In this document: positions 1 through 7,732 of the stretch, in pieces
How positions within the stretch are numbered: position 1 is the first letter of the stretch
Layout of the letters: each line of letters starts with the position of its first letter
Assembly (NCBI GenBank): GCA_049687015.1
Contig: JBAVIP010000067.1
Location: 1 to 15,031 of the forward strand
Source of the DNA: Methylotenera_A sp049687015
GTDB taxonomy: Bacteria > Pseudomonadota > Gammaproteobacteria > Burkholderiales > Methylophilaceae
Length of the DNA: 15,031 bases
Direction of reading: 5' to 3'
Program-made: the position numbers and the translations under genes
Notes under the pieces: generated by a model
Database searches by the model: none
Seen by the model: the letters and a program-made list of their open reading frames with translations, nothing else
Told to the model about the DNA's origin: nothing

Positions 1-775
1 AAGAAGCCGAGGCCAACCCCACCACACGTAACAATTTGGACTCATCCATACCGCCCGCGATCAATTCACGTCGCGAAGCATTAGCCCGGTCTGCCGAAAG
101 TTCCCAATTGCTATAGCCTTTATCGCCGCTGGGGTAAGGCACTGCATCCGTGTGCCCTGACAAGCTAACCTTGTTGGTTACCCCGTTCAGCATCTTGCCA
201 ATCTCGCGCAGAATCTGTTGCGCGTAAGGCTGCATTTCCGCCTTGGATGAAGCAAACATGGCTCGATTCTGCTCATCCACAATCTGAACACGCAAACCTT
301 CTGAGGTAATATCCAATAACAATTGATTTTTAAATTTGCTTAAAGCAGGGCTATCTTCGATGGCTTTTTCTATCTTGCTTTTCAGCTCTTCCAGTTTTGC
401 CGCTTCGGCTTTTTCCAGCGCTTGTTTGGCCTCTGTTACATCCACTATTTTCTCTTTTATTTTCTTATCTTCCACAGGCTTAACTTGCCCTTGCTTTTTG
501 GTAATGTCTTTACCGCCAGTATTTTTGAGCACTGAATCGCTGGCCGCCACAGCTGGGCCGCCCTGCAGCGCGACCTTCAACGGCATCTTGAAATATTCTG
601 AAATACCCTCCAGGGTAGCCTTGGACGAAGACCCTAATAACCACATCAGCAAGAAAAAAGCCATCATGGCCGTTACAAAGTCAGCGTAGGCGATTTTCCA
701 GGCACCGCCGTGATGTCCGCCTGAGACTTTCTTAATCTTTTTTACAATAATCGGTCTAACGCGTTCTTCAGCCAT
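1..775 (-). CDS. motB: Flagellar motor stator protein MotB, C-terminus cut off by window edge
   Basis: MotB is the peptidoglycan-anchored half of the ion-conducting stator that turns the flagellum. The first 258 residues are visible; the C-terminal end lies left of the window. The N-terminus is basic (RPIIVKKIKK), followed by one membrane segment at about residues 28-47 (AYADFVTAMMAFFLLMWLL). Asp32 in this segment sits at the position of the essential ion-binding aspartate of E. coli MotB, so proton coupling is likely. A Lys/Glu-rich, probably helical linker covers about residues 95-140. An OmpA/MotB peptidoglycan-binding domain follows, with LSGHTDAVPY near residue 205 and NWELSADRA near residue 225. 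The start has a GGAG six bases upstream. It lies 47 bases after motA on the same strand, so the two almost certainly form an operon. Identification is firm. Confidence 0.96.
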   Translation of the reverse strand, partial: MAEERVRPIIVKKIKKVSGGHHGGAWKIAYADFVTAMMAFFLLMWLLGSSSKATLEGISEYFKMPLKVALQGGPAVAASDSVLKNTGGKDITKKQGQVKPVEDKKIKEKIVDVTEAKQALEKAEAAKLEELKSKIEKAIEDSPALSKFKNQLLLDITSEGLRVQIVDEQNRAMFASSKAEMQPYAQQILREIGKMLNGVTNKVSLSGHTDAVPYPSGDKGYSNWELSADRANASRRELIAGGMDESKLLRVVGLASAS

Positions 776-822
776 GGCAAACTCCGTCTAAATCTGGTGT
801 CATCTCTCTAATCGTGGGAGCA

Positions 823-1686
823 TTATTTAGCCGCCTTGGCCTGTTTAACGTGCGTTTCAAGCTCGGCAAAGCCAGGGCGTTCAGTTGAATAAAGTATTTT
901 CCGGCCAAACTCAACTGCAATCGCCGGCGCATAACCATTGAGGCTTGCCAGCAAAGTAACTTTCACCGTGTTATACATCTTGGTGCTCTCTTCCAGCTTC
1001 TGCTCAAGCAAACCAGAAAGCGGCCCAACGAAGCCGTAAGCCAATAAAATACCCAGGAAAGTACCCACCAGCGCATGCGCAATCAAAATACCCAATTCAG
1101 CTGGCGGTAGCGCCACGTTTTCCATGGTATGCACTACGCCCATCACCGCTGCCACGATGCCGAAAGCTGGCAAGCCGTCGCCCAGTTTGGCAATGCAATG
1201 TGCCGGCACATGGCCTTCCATGTGATGCGTTTCAATTTCATTGTCCATCAGGTTCTCAACCTGAAATGCATCCATATTTCCAGACACCATCAAACGCAGA
1301 TAGTCGGTCATAAATTCCACCAGGTGATGATCATGCAGTATCTTGGGGTATTTGCTGAACAACGGGCTGGCTTCCGGGTTTTCAATGTCATTTTCAATCG
1401 CCATCATGCCGTCTTTACGAATTTTGGACAGAATTTCAAACAACAGCGCCAGCAAATCCATATAAAGCGCTTTAGTGAATTTGGAGCCTTTGAACAGGCT
1501 TGGCAATGATTTCATGGTCGCCTTAATCGCCTTGTTGTCGTTGCCGACAATGAACGCGCCCAATGCGCCGCCAAAAATCATGAGCACTTCCAATGGTTGC
1601 CATAAGGCACCCAAATGCCCACCGGCAAGCGCATATCCACCGAACACGGCGCCGCAAACCACAATATATCCAATAATGACAAACAT
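823..1686 (-). CDS. motA: Flagellar motor stator protein MotA
   Basis: MotA is the multi-pass inner-membrane stator subunit that pairs with MotB and pushes on the rotor. About 287 residues match the usual proteobacterial length (E. coli 295). Visible hallmarks are a hydrophobic N-terminus (MFVIIGYIVV), the cytoplasmic-loop segment YMDLLALL, DYLRLMVSG carrying the conserved rotor-contact arginine, and two functional prolines in GDGLPAFGIVAAVMGVVH and YGFVGPLSGLL. NGYAPAIAVEFGRK near the C-terminus is also typical. Two in-frame ATGs compete, at 1692 and 1686. I choose 1686 because MFVIIGY aligns with the E. coli start MLILLGY and the AGGAG at 1696-1700 is then nine bases away instead of three. 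It is followed by motB. No convincing flagellar sigma-28 promoter was found upstream. Confidence 0.96.
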   Translation of the reverse strand: MFVIIGYIVVCGAVFGGYALAGGHLGALWQPLEVLMIFGGALGAFIVGNDNKAIKATMKSLPSLFKGSKFTKALYMDLLALLFEILSKIRKDGMMAIENDIENPEASPLFSKYPKILHDHHLVEFMTDYLRLMVSGNMDAFQVENLMDNEIETHHMEGHVPAHCIAKLGDGLPAFGIVAAVMGVVHTMENVALPPAELGILIAHALVGTFLGILLAYGFVGPLSGLLEQKLEESTKMYNTVKVTLLASLNGYAPAIAVEFGRKILYSTERPGFAELETHVKQAKAAK

Positions 1687-1804
1687 ACCCATGCACTCCT
1701 GAATAAAATATACTTCTGACGTATTAACAATTAGAGCCAGAATATCAAGATGACAGGCTATTCAATCTATCGAATAAAGGGATGTTTTCGGGCTTATATT
1801 GTGT

Positions 1805-1892
1805 ATAAGCGTTTTCTGGAAAGCGGTTATTGAGGACTAGTGCCGCAATAATATGAGAAGGCTATTAATAACATTATTGAGTAAACGCTTAT
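1805..1892. repeat. Cluster of related inverted sites between glnE and motA
   Basis: This sits in the 202-base gap between the motA start and the glnE stop. The decamer ATAAGCGTTT at 1805-1814 is present as an exact reverse complement at 1883-1892, the latter overlapping the glnE stop codon. The 1805-1815 arm also pairs with 1820-1830 across a four-base spacer, matching 9 of 11 positions. Together these make three related sites. They could be binding sites for a regulator of motAB, or an RNA structure at the glnE 3' end. No T-run follows, so this is not a classical terminator. The function is unknown and chance cannot be excluded for the weaker arm. Confidence 0.4.
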
Positions 1893-4606
1893 CCCATTAC
1901 TACGCGCCAAAGCATTTGCACAGCTTTTTGATATTGCGCCATTTCATTCATCGGCAGTCTCGCCATTTGCTCTTGTAGCTTGGTTTGATGAATGAGCTTG
2001 CGATATTCCCGATAGGCATCAGCCACTTTTATGCCCAGGTTTTTATCGATAATTTTCAATTCTCCCAACACGCTTAATAAGCCAATATTGCCAATATTTT
2101 CAGTAAGTTGCGGGTGTTGTCCTGCATGTGCCAACACCAGGTATTGCACGATAAATTCCACATCAATAATGCCGCCTGCACTGTGTTTTACATCAAACAC
2201 ATCTGCACTTATTTTCTGTGCAGCACGCATTTTTTCACGCATCTGCAGCACCTCTTGTTTCAGTTTTTCTGCATCGCGCGCTTGCGTCAGCACCTCATTG
2301 CGAATCGCGTCAAAAGCCTTACCGATATTGCTATCACCCGCCACAAACCGGGCGCGGCTAATGGCCTGGTGCTCCCAAACCCAGGCCTTATTGAGCTGAT
2401 ACTCCCGAAATGCCGCCACACTGCTCACCAACAAGCCACTATTGCCATCAGGGCGCAGTTGCAGATCGGTTTCATACAGCAAACCAGCATTGGTCACGCT
2501 GTTAAACCAACTGTTAATACGTTGCGCAAAGCGCGCATAAACTTCACCGGCCTCTGGCGCCTCGTCATCATAAAGAAAAATAATATCTAAATCAGAAACA
2601 TAGCCCATCTCTTTACCGCCAAGCTTGCCATAGCCAATCACGGCGAACTTGGGTGTTTCGCAATGTTTAAACTTGAGTGATTGCCAAATAGTTTGCAAAC
2701 TCACTTGCAAAATCGTATCTGCCAAAGCGCTTAAATAATCTGACAATTTTTCTAACGTCAGTTTGCCAGCTATATCCTGTGCGGCAAATCGCAAAATGGC
2801 CGCATGCTTATAGTGGCGCATGGCGTCCATTTGCGCCTCGGCATCACCTTGCAAGAGTTGCATTTTTTTGCTTAACTCAATCTGCATTTGTGCAAAATCT
2901 GGCGCGGCGTATAGGGTTTGCGTATCTAATAACTCATCCAGCAAAATCGGATGTGCCGTTAAATACTGCGCCAACCATGGACTGGCGGCGCATAGCTTAA
3001 CCACTAAATGCAAAGCTTCTGGATATTCTGCGAACAAAGCCAAATAACTGGCACGGCGGCAAATATTCTCCAGTAAGTTAATAGTGCGTAACAGTGCAAC
3101 ATCTGCATTTTTTTCTTGCCCAGATTGCCTGATTACCAAGGGCATCAGGCGGTCTAAGCGCTGTCGACTCAACTCAGGTAATTGCTGATAACGGTTGCCG
3201 CTGCGTAACATCTGTAACTGAGAGTGCACTTGTTCTGCATCGCCAAACCCCGCATTAAATAAAGCCTGTAGGGCAGCCTCTTTTTCAAGAGTGCCTTGCC
3301 AAATAGAGGTTTCCAGTTCATTTTTATGTTGGCTGTCACTAAAAGTAGCATCAAAATGCGCTGCAACACGTCGGCGATGTGCATTAAGTAGATTTAAAAA
3401 TGCATCCCAATTATCCAGGCGCATCGCGGTTGCGATACGTACTTTTGCCACATCTGACTTAGGTAAATCTTGCGTTTGCTGGTCTTCTACATACATTAAT
3501 CTATGCTCTAAATTGCGCAAAAAAATATAAGCTTCAATCAACTCATTCACAGCACTTTCTGACAGAAAGCCTTTGTTTTTTAGCAACTTTAATACTTCTA
3601 GCGTTGGCTTGATTTGCAAGCTCACGTCTTGCCCGCCGCGAATCAGCTGAAACACCTGTGCAATAAATTCAATCTCGCGAATGCCGCCGCGTCCCAGCTT
3701 GATGTTGTCTTGCTGCCCTTTTTGCATCACATCGCGATGAATTTGCAACTTCAGTTCACGCATGCTCGCCAATGCGTTGTAATCCAAATATTTTCTAAAC
3801 ACAAAAGGCTTAAGCAGTTGGCTCACTTTATCTGCACGCCCAACCACCACGCGACCTTTAATCCATGCATAGCGCTCCCACTCGCGGCCATTGTTTTGAT
3901 AATAATCTTCCAGTGCATCCAGATTTGAAACTAAAACACCCTCACTGCCAAAAGGACGCAGGCGCATATCCACGCGGAAAACAAAACCGTCTTCGGTGAA
4001 TTCATCCAGCGCTGAAATAAGCTTTTTGCCAAGTTTGGTAAAAAAATCCTGGGTTGAAATTACGTTTTCACCTGCTATTCCTTGTGTCTTACCCTCTTCC
4101 TCGTAAGCAAAAATCAAATCAATGTCAGACGACACATTAAGCTCACCACCACCCAGCTTGCCCATGCCCACAACGATTAAACTTTGTGGCTCGCCATTTT
4201 CGCCAAAAGGCCTGCCATACAAAGCTTCCAGCCATGTTTGGTTGTACTGGGCAGCTACATTTAACGCTATTTCTGCCAAATTCGAAGTGGTTTGTACCAC
4301 TTCGTTTAAATCTGCCAAACCATTTAAATCGCGATACATTGTCCTTAAAATCACACACTGGCGTAGTTGGCGTAATGCTTTTTTAAGGGAGTTTTCGTCA
4401 ACAATTTTTGTGGCATTTAAAAAACGTTGCATTTCAGCAATTACATACGCTTGCTGATGATTTTGTAGCAAATCGTTCAACAACTCCGCATCTTTTAACA
4501 ACAATTGCGCAGCAAATAGACTGCATTCTGCCAGACGTTTAACGCCTGCTGCTAAACTAGCGCTGGCGTGGTTTTCAATCAATAAATTATCAAGTGTAAG
4601 CATCAT
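1889..4606 (-). CDS. glnE: Bifunctional glutamine synthetase adenylyltransferase / adenylyl-removing enzyme
   Basis: GlnE adds AMP to glutamine synthetase when nitrogen is plentiful and removes it when nitrogen is scarce, under control of the PII protein, in the cytoplasm. The 905 residues compare with 946 in E. coli. Both nucleotidyltransferase modules are intact. The N-terminal, de-adenylylating one has GMGKLGGGELNVSSDIDLIF with D161 and D163 plus a third acid at D213 (RVDMRLRPFG), then RGGIREIEF at about 307-314. The C-terminal, adenylylating one has GYGKLGGKEMGYVSDLDIIF with D672 and D674, D714 in ETDLQLRPDG, and GGIIDVEF at about 811-818. The start is one of two adjacent ATGs (4606 or 4603) without a good Shine-Dalgarno sequence. 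It reads away from acs, and is probably transcribed alone. Identification is firm. Confidence 0.97.
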   Translation of the reverse strand: MMLTLDNLLIENHASASLAAGVKRLAECSLFAAQLLLKDAELLNDLLQNHQQAYVIAEMQRFLNATKIVDENSLKKALRQLRQCVILRTMYRDLNGLADLNEVVQTTSNLAEIALNVAAQYNQTWLEALYGRPFGENGEPQSLIVVGMGKLGGGELNVSSDIDLIFAYEEEGKTQGIAGENVISTQDFFTKLGKKLISALDEFTEDGFVFRVDMRLRPFGSEGVLVSNLDALEDYYQNNGREWERYAWIKGRVVVGRADKVSQLLKPFVFRKYLDYNALASMRELKLQIHRDVMQKGQQDNIKLGRGGIREIEFIAQVFQLIRGGQDVSLQIKPTLEVLKLLKNKGFLSESAVNELIEAYIFLRNLEHRLMYVEDQQTQDLPKSDVAKVRIATAMRLDNWDAFLNLLNAHRRRVAAHFDATFSDSQHKNELETSIWQGTLEKEAALQALFNAGFGDAEQVHSQLQMLRSGNRYQQLPELSRQRLDRLMPLVIRQSGQEKNADVALLRTINLLENICRRASYLALFAEYPEALHLVVKLCAASPWLAQYLTAHPILLDELLDTQTLYAAPDFAQMQIELSKKMQLLQGDAEAQMDAMRHYKHAAILRFAAQDIAGKLTLEKLSDYLSALADTILQVSLQTIWQSLKFKHCETPKFAVIGYGKLGGKEMGYVSDLDIIFLYDDEAPEAGEVYARFAQRINSWFNSVTNAGLLYETDLQLRPDGNSGLLVSSVAAFREYQLNKAWVWEHQAISRARFVAGDSNIGKAFDAIRNEVLTQARDAEKLKQEVLQMREKMRAAQKISADVFDVKHSAGGIIDVEFIVQYLVLAHAGQHPQLTENIGNIGLLSVLGELKIIDKNLGIKVADAYREYRKLIHQTKLQEQMARLPMNEMAQYQKAVQMLWRVVMG

Positions 4607-4693
4607 TTTTTTAAGGTAATATGCTTCTTTAGCAATTTAACAACATCTTACATTATTCATAAATATTAATAGCGTTTTGGGGAGTACAGCCGC
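4607..4693. promoter_or_regulatory. Divergent control region of glnE and acs
   Basis: These 87 AT-rich bases separate two divergently read genes, so both promoters probably lie here or reach into the coding ends. TTAACA at 4637-4642 is a possible -35 for acs, but no -10 with a good match lies at the right distance. GGGGAG at 4679-4684, nine bases before the acs ATG, is a clear ribosome binding site. No operator is recognisable. Confidence 0.4.
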
Positions 4694-6670
4694 ATGTCAA
4701 TTGAATCAGTTCTTCATGAAAACCGCGTTTTTGAACCAAGCGATGCGTTTAAACGACAAGCCACCGTTTCCGGCATGACGGCTTATAACGCTTTGTGCGC
4801 AGAAGCTGCAACCGACTATGAAGGATTTTGGGCTAAACTGGCGAGCGAGTTATTGATTTGGCACAAACCATTCACAAAAAACCTCAACGACAGCAACGCG
4901 CCTTTTTACAAATGGTTTGAAGACGGCGAACTGAATGTTTCAGCCAACTGCCTCGACAGGCACTTAAACACCATTCCCAATAAAACCGCCATTATTTTTG
5001 AAGCCGATAATGGTGACAGCAAGAAGGTAAGCTATAAAGAACTGTATCACCAAGTGTGCCAGTTTGCGAATGGCCTAAAAAAGCTCAACCTTAATTTGGG
5101 CGACCGCGTCATTATCTATTTACCAATGGGCATCGAGGCCGTTGTGGCCATGCAAGCTTGTGCACGGCTAGGCCTTACGCATTCTGTGGTATTCGGCGGA
5201 TTTTCAGCCAAAAGCCTGAATGAGCGCATTATCGATGCAGGCGCAAAAGCAGTCATTACCGCCGATGGTCAATTTCGCGGCGGCAGAACATTACCGCTCA
5301 AGCAAGCGGTGGATGAAGGCATTGCTATGGCAGGTTGCGAGTGTGTTCAAAAAGTCGTGGTGCTAAAAAAAACCGGCCAGGAGGTTACCTGGAATGCTAA
5401 CGATATCTGGTGGCATGATCTAGTTGCTGGCGTTGCAGATACTTGTGAACCGGTGATGGTGAATGCAGAACATCCTTTATTTTTGCTTTACACGTCAGGC
5501 TCCACAGGCAAACCAAAAGGCGTGCAGCACTCGTCCGCGGGCTATTTGCTGCATGCCATGAATACCATGCGCTGGACGTTTGATATTCATGCCAACGATG
5601 TGTTCTGGTGTACGGCCGACGTAGGCTGGATTACCGGCCACACTTACGTGGCCTATGGGCCATTGGCGATGGGCGCAACGCAGGTAGTATTTGAGGGCAT
5701 CCCCACCTACCCCAACGCCGGGCGCTTCTGGCAGACGATAGAGAAGCATCAAGTATCGATTTTCTATACCGCACCCACGGCCATTCGTTCGCTCATTAAA
5801 GCTTCCGAAACCACGCCGGAAGTACATCCTAAAAATTACAATCTAAGCAGCTTGCGTTTATTGGGCTCTGTGGGCGAACCCATCAACCCGGAAGCATGGA
5901 TGTGGTATTACGAAAACGTGGGCGGCAGCCGTTGCCCGATTGCTGATACTTTCTGGCAAACCGAAACCGGCGGTCACGTCATCACCCCGCTGCCCGGCGC
6001 AACCGCGCTGGTGCCTGGCTCATGCACGCTGCCCTTCCCCGGTATTGATATTGACGTAGTGGATGAAACTGGCAAAGACGTGCCTTGGGGTACGGGCGGT
6101 TTGCTGGTGATAAAAAAACCATGGCCGGCCATGATACGCACCATTTACAACGACCCTGAGCGCTTTGTCAAAAGCTATTATCCTGCCGATTTGGGCGGCA
6201 AGATTTATCTTGCAGGTGACGGTGCGGTGCGCGATGCCGTTACTGGCAACTTCACCATAATGGGGCGCATCGATGACGTGCTCAACGTTTCTGGTCACCG
6301 TTTGGGCACAATGGAAATTGAATCAGCATTGGTTTCAAATCATCTAGTAACGGAAGCCGCAGTAGTCGGCAAACCGCATGATATCAAGGGCGAATCAATC
6401 GTTGCTTATGTCGTTTTAAAAGGCGCTAGACCCACCGGCGAGGAAGCCAAAAAAATCGTCGCCGAACTGCGTGACTGGGTAGGCAAAGAAATCGGCCCCA
6501 TCGCCAAACCTGATGAGATAAGATTTGGTGACAATTTGCCCAAAACGCGCTCAGGCAAAATTATGCGTCGATTATTGCGTACTTTAGCCAAAGGTGAAGA
6601 GATTACTTCGGATATCTCAACGCTTGATAACCCTGCGATTTTGGAGCAGCTTAAAGAAGTGGTGAAATAA
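4694..6670 (+). CDS. acs: Acetyl-CoA synthetase (AMP-forming acetate-CoA ligase)
   Basis: Acs converts acetate, ATP and CoA to acetyl-CoA, AMP and pyrophosphate through an acetyl-adenylate, feeding acetate into central metabolism in the cytoplasm. At 658 residues it matches the family length (E. coli 652). Motifs in order are the ATP-binding loop YTSGSTGKPKGV at about 266-277, the acetate-pocket region DVGWITGHTYV at about 309-319, DTFWQTETGG at about 418-427, the hinge region YLAGDGAVRD and GRIDDVLNVSGHRLGTMEIE at about 505-542, and LPKTRSGKIMRR near the C-terminus. Lys622 in that last motif is the residue that is reversibly acetylated in relatives, so post-translational control is likely if a Pat-like acetylase exists. 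It is apparently a single-gene transcript, with its own ribosome site upstream and a strong terminator after it. Confidence 0.97.
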   Translation: MSIESVLHENRVFEPSDAFKRQATVSGMTAYNALCAEAATDYEGFWAKLASELLIWHKPFTKNLNDSNAPFYKWFEDGELNVSANCLDRHLNTIPNKTAIIFEADNGDSKKVSYKELYHQVCQFANGLKKLNLNLGDRVIIYLPMGIEAVVAMQACARLGLTHSVVFGGFSAKSLNERIIDAGAKAVITADGQFRGGRTLPLKQAVDEGIAMAGCECVQKVVVLKKTGQEVTWNANDIWWHDLVAGVADTCEPVMVNAEHPLFLLYTSGSTGKPKGVQHSSAGYLLHAMNTMRWTFDIHANDVFWCTADVGWITGHTYVAYGPLAMGATQVVFEGIPTYPNAGRFWQTIEKHQVSIFYTAPTAIRSLIKASETTPEVHPKNYNLSSLRLLGSVGEPINPEAWMWYYENVGGSRCPIADTFWQTETGGHVITPLPGATALVPGSCTLPFPGIDIDVVDETGKDVPWGTGGLLVIKKPWPAMIRTIYNDPERFVKSYYPADLGGKIYLAGDGAVRDAVTGNFTIMGRIDDVLNVSGHRLGTMEIESALVSNHLVTEAAVVGKPHDIKGESIVAYVVLKGARPTGEEAKKIVAELRDWVGKEIGPIAKPDEIRFGDNLPKTRSGKIMRRLLRTLAKGEEITSDISTLDNPAILEQLKEVVK

Positions 6671-6675
6671 CGAAG

Positions 6676-6722
6676 GAAGGCTTGCTGGCACTCGTAGCAC
6701 TCGTGCCGGCAGCCTTCTTTTT
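6676..6722 (+). terminator. Rho-independent terminator of acs
   Basis: Starting five bases after the acs stop, a left arm (6676-6691, GAAGGCTTGCTGGCAC) pairs with a right arm (6703-6717, GTGCCGGCAGCCTTC) with one bulged base and one G-U pair. Five T residues follow at 6718-6722. This is a long GC-rich stem with a short loop, which makes a strong terminator. Confidence 0.9.
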
Positions 6723-6732
6723 GATGCACGGG

Positions 6733-6774
6733 AAAATATATAGGGGCGCACAAATAGAAATCGATTTGCGCACC
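6733..6774 (-). terminator. Probable terminator of the DUF2934-PAS operon
   Basis: Read on the minus strand, 6764-6774 (GGTGCGCAAAT) pairs with 6745-6755 (ATTTGTGCGCC) over 11 base pairs, two of them G-U wobbles, around an eight-base loop. It begins seven bases after the stop of the PAS gene, and a moderately U-rich tail (TATATATTTT) follows. In the plus-strand transcript the wobbles become mismatches, so it should work mainly for the minus strand. Confidence 0.65.
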
Positions 6775-6780
6775 GTTTAG

Positions 6781-7257
6781 TTAAGCTAGTGCATATTCTT
6801 GCGTAATTGGCCGGATAATAATCCGCAAACAGTGTCTGCCGAAATTCTCCACTTCGTTAAAAAATAACGCGCAGGCGAAGTGTACGCCGCTGAACCCAAT
6901 CATCTCAAAGCTGTAGCCAATATGCGAAAGAAAGCGTAAGTTAGGGTTAATTTTTTCGCCTTGCATCAATGCAGTCTCTGCGAGTTGCGGCAAGAATCTG
7001 GAGATATGTTGCCAGGTCAGCTTACCCGGCGTACAACCCAGCAATTCTCCCGCTGCCTTGTTGCATTCGCAAATCGTGCCATTGTCGTAGAGCGTTAATA
7101 CCGCTGTAATCTCTTCGCTATGGCAAATACTGGCGCTAGCGACATTTTTACTATTGCTACTGGCAGCATTGTCACTGGCAACATGATCATTAGCAGCGTT
7201 ATGACTGGTCATTATGGCATTGGGCTTAACCCGGTATTCTGTTAGCGCGGTGTTCAT
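6781..7257 (-). CDS. Small single-domain PAS protein
   Basis: This 158-residue protein has a low-complexity N-terminus rich in Ala, Ser and Asn (about residues 16-45, HNAANDHVASDNAASS and similar). One PAS-type sensory domain follows at about 48-152. The domain start HSEEITAVLTLYDNGTICECNKAAGELLG is typical of PAS, and the segment RFLSHIGYSFEMIGFSGVHFACALFFNEVE fits the later PAS strands. No kinase, GGDEF, EAL or helix-turn-helix output domain is attached, and no membrane segment is seen. It may act through a partner protein; the ligand is unknown. The ATG at 7257 is supported by GGAGGT six bases upstream and overlaps the stop of the DUF2934 gene as ATGA, indicating translational coupling. 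The PAS assignment is fairly secure; the role is not known. Confidence 0.8.
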   Translation of the reverse strand: MNTALTEYRVKPNAIMTSHNAANDHVASDNAASSNSKNVASASICHSEEITAVLTLYDNGTICECNKAAGELLGCTPGKLTWQHISRFLPQLAETALMQGEKINPNLRFLSHIGYSFEMIGFSGVHFACALFFNEVENFGRHCLRIIIRPITQEYALA

Positions 7258-7466
7258 TGGCCTACCTCCGCTTCAGCAGCTAACCAGTCTTCCATTTCAT
7301 GGCCGGGTTCAAAACCTCTTGCTTCTGCCTTGCAGTAAGCACGCGCCGCAACGAGATGGCATTTATCTTCAGCGTTCAACCTTTGCTTGGATTCATCCTT
7401 AGACTCAATACCAATAACTGGAATAGGGTTCTTTGTGTTCATCGAGGTTACTTTTGCAAGTTCCAT
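7254..7466 (-). CDS. DUF2934 domain protein
   Basis: This is a 70-residue soluble protein. The C-terminal half (about residues 36-68) carries the DUF2934 pattern, with ARAYCKAEARGFEPGHEMED followed by WLAAEAEV: an Ala-rich helix, RGF, then an acidic DWL motif. The family has no established biochemical role. An upstream ATG at 7490 is possible, but I start at 7466 because AGGAGG lies at 7471-7476, four bases before that ATG. The gene overlaps the PAS gene by four bases, so the two are one operon and probably made in matched amounts. A possible role as an accessory to the PAS sensor is only inference from the overlap. Confidence 0.82.
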   Translation of the reverse strand: MELAKVTSMNTKNPIPVIGIESKDESKQRLNAEDKCHLVAARAYCKAEARGFEPGHEMEDWLAAEAEVGQ

Positions 7467-7656
7467 AATACCTCCTATCAAACATAGCAAAAAAGTCAGC
7501 GGTACAGGGAGGAATAAATAATGTAACCAGTAGTTACTTTGGACGTACCATTGAACTGTACATATTACTGAACTAGCCTACCGACAGTAAATAAGTGCTA
7601 GCACGTATAAGCGACTCCTGACATGCATGCACAACTGTAGCATGACCATTTCCCCC

Positions 7657-7681
7657 GATTCCCGCTTGTGCGAGAATGACG
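7657..7681. repeat. Degenerate ATTCCC-type palindromic repeat
   Basis: ATTCCCGC at 7658-7665 pairs with GCGAGAAT at 7670-7677 across a TTGT loop, with one C/A mismatch, and GACG follows. This resembles the short interspersed palindromes with core ATTCCC-N8-GGGAAT and an adjoining TGACG that are scattered in many proteobacterial genomes, such as dRS3 in Neisseria. The copy is imperfect and probably a fossil. It lies directly upstream of the prfC promoter box. Confidence 0.6.
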
Positions 7682-7700
7682 AGTACGGGCGTATTTCGGG

Positions 7701-7706
7701 TAAAAT
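7701..7706 (+). promoter_or_regulatory. Possible -10 box of prfC
   Basis: TAAAAT matches five of six bases of the sigma-70 -10 consensus, 26 bases before the prfC ATG. No good -35 lies at 16-18 bases, so the call is tentative. The prfC ATG has no recognisable Shine-Dalgarno sequence. Confidence 0.4.
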
Positions 7707-7732
7707 AGCGTTTTTCCTATTTCAAACTCACC

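Larger units (their letters stand above)
7467..7732. other. Intergenic region with palindromes between the DUF2934 operon and prfC
   Basis: These 266 bases separate two divergent transcripts. They hold an inverted repeat GTAAC-5-GTTAC at 7523-7537, a perfect 10-base palindrome GTGCTAGCAC at 7595-7604, and two GTAC sites 14 bases apart around 7545-7562. There is also a degenerate ATTCCC repeat and a -10-like box for prfC, listed separately. The first two palindromes lie where operators of the DUF2934 operon would be expected, but no clear -35/-10 pair for that operon was found. No open frame here looks like a gene. Confidence 0.4.

Noticed and set aside
336..689. Plus-strand open frame of 117 codons
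   Set aside because: It is the opposite-strand shadow of motB, whose protein has clear MotB motifs.
1767..1810. Possible sigma-28 flagellar promoter for motA
   Set aside because: The best -10-like match is TTCGATAG, with five of eight bases, and no TAAA box lies at the needed distance.
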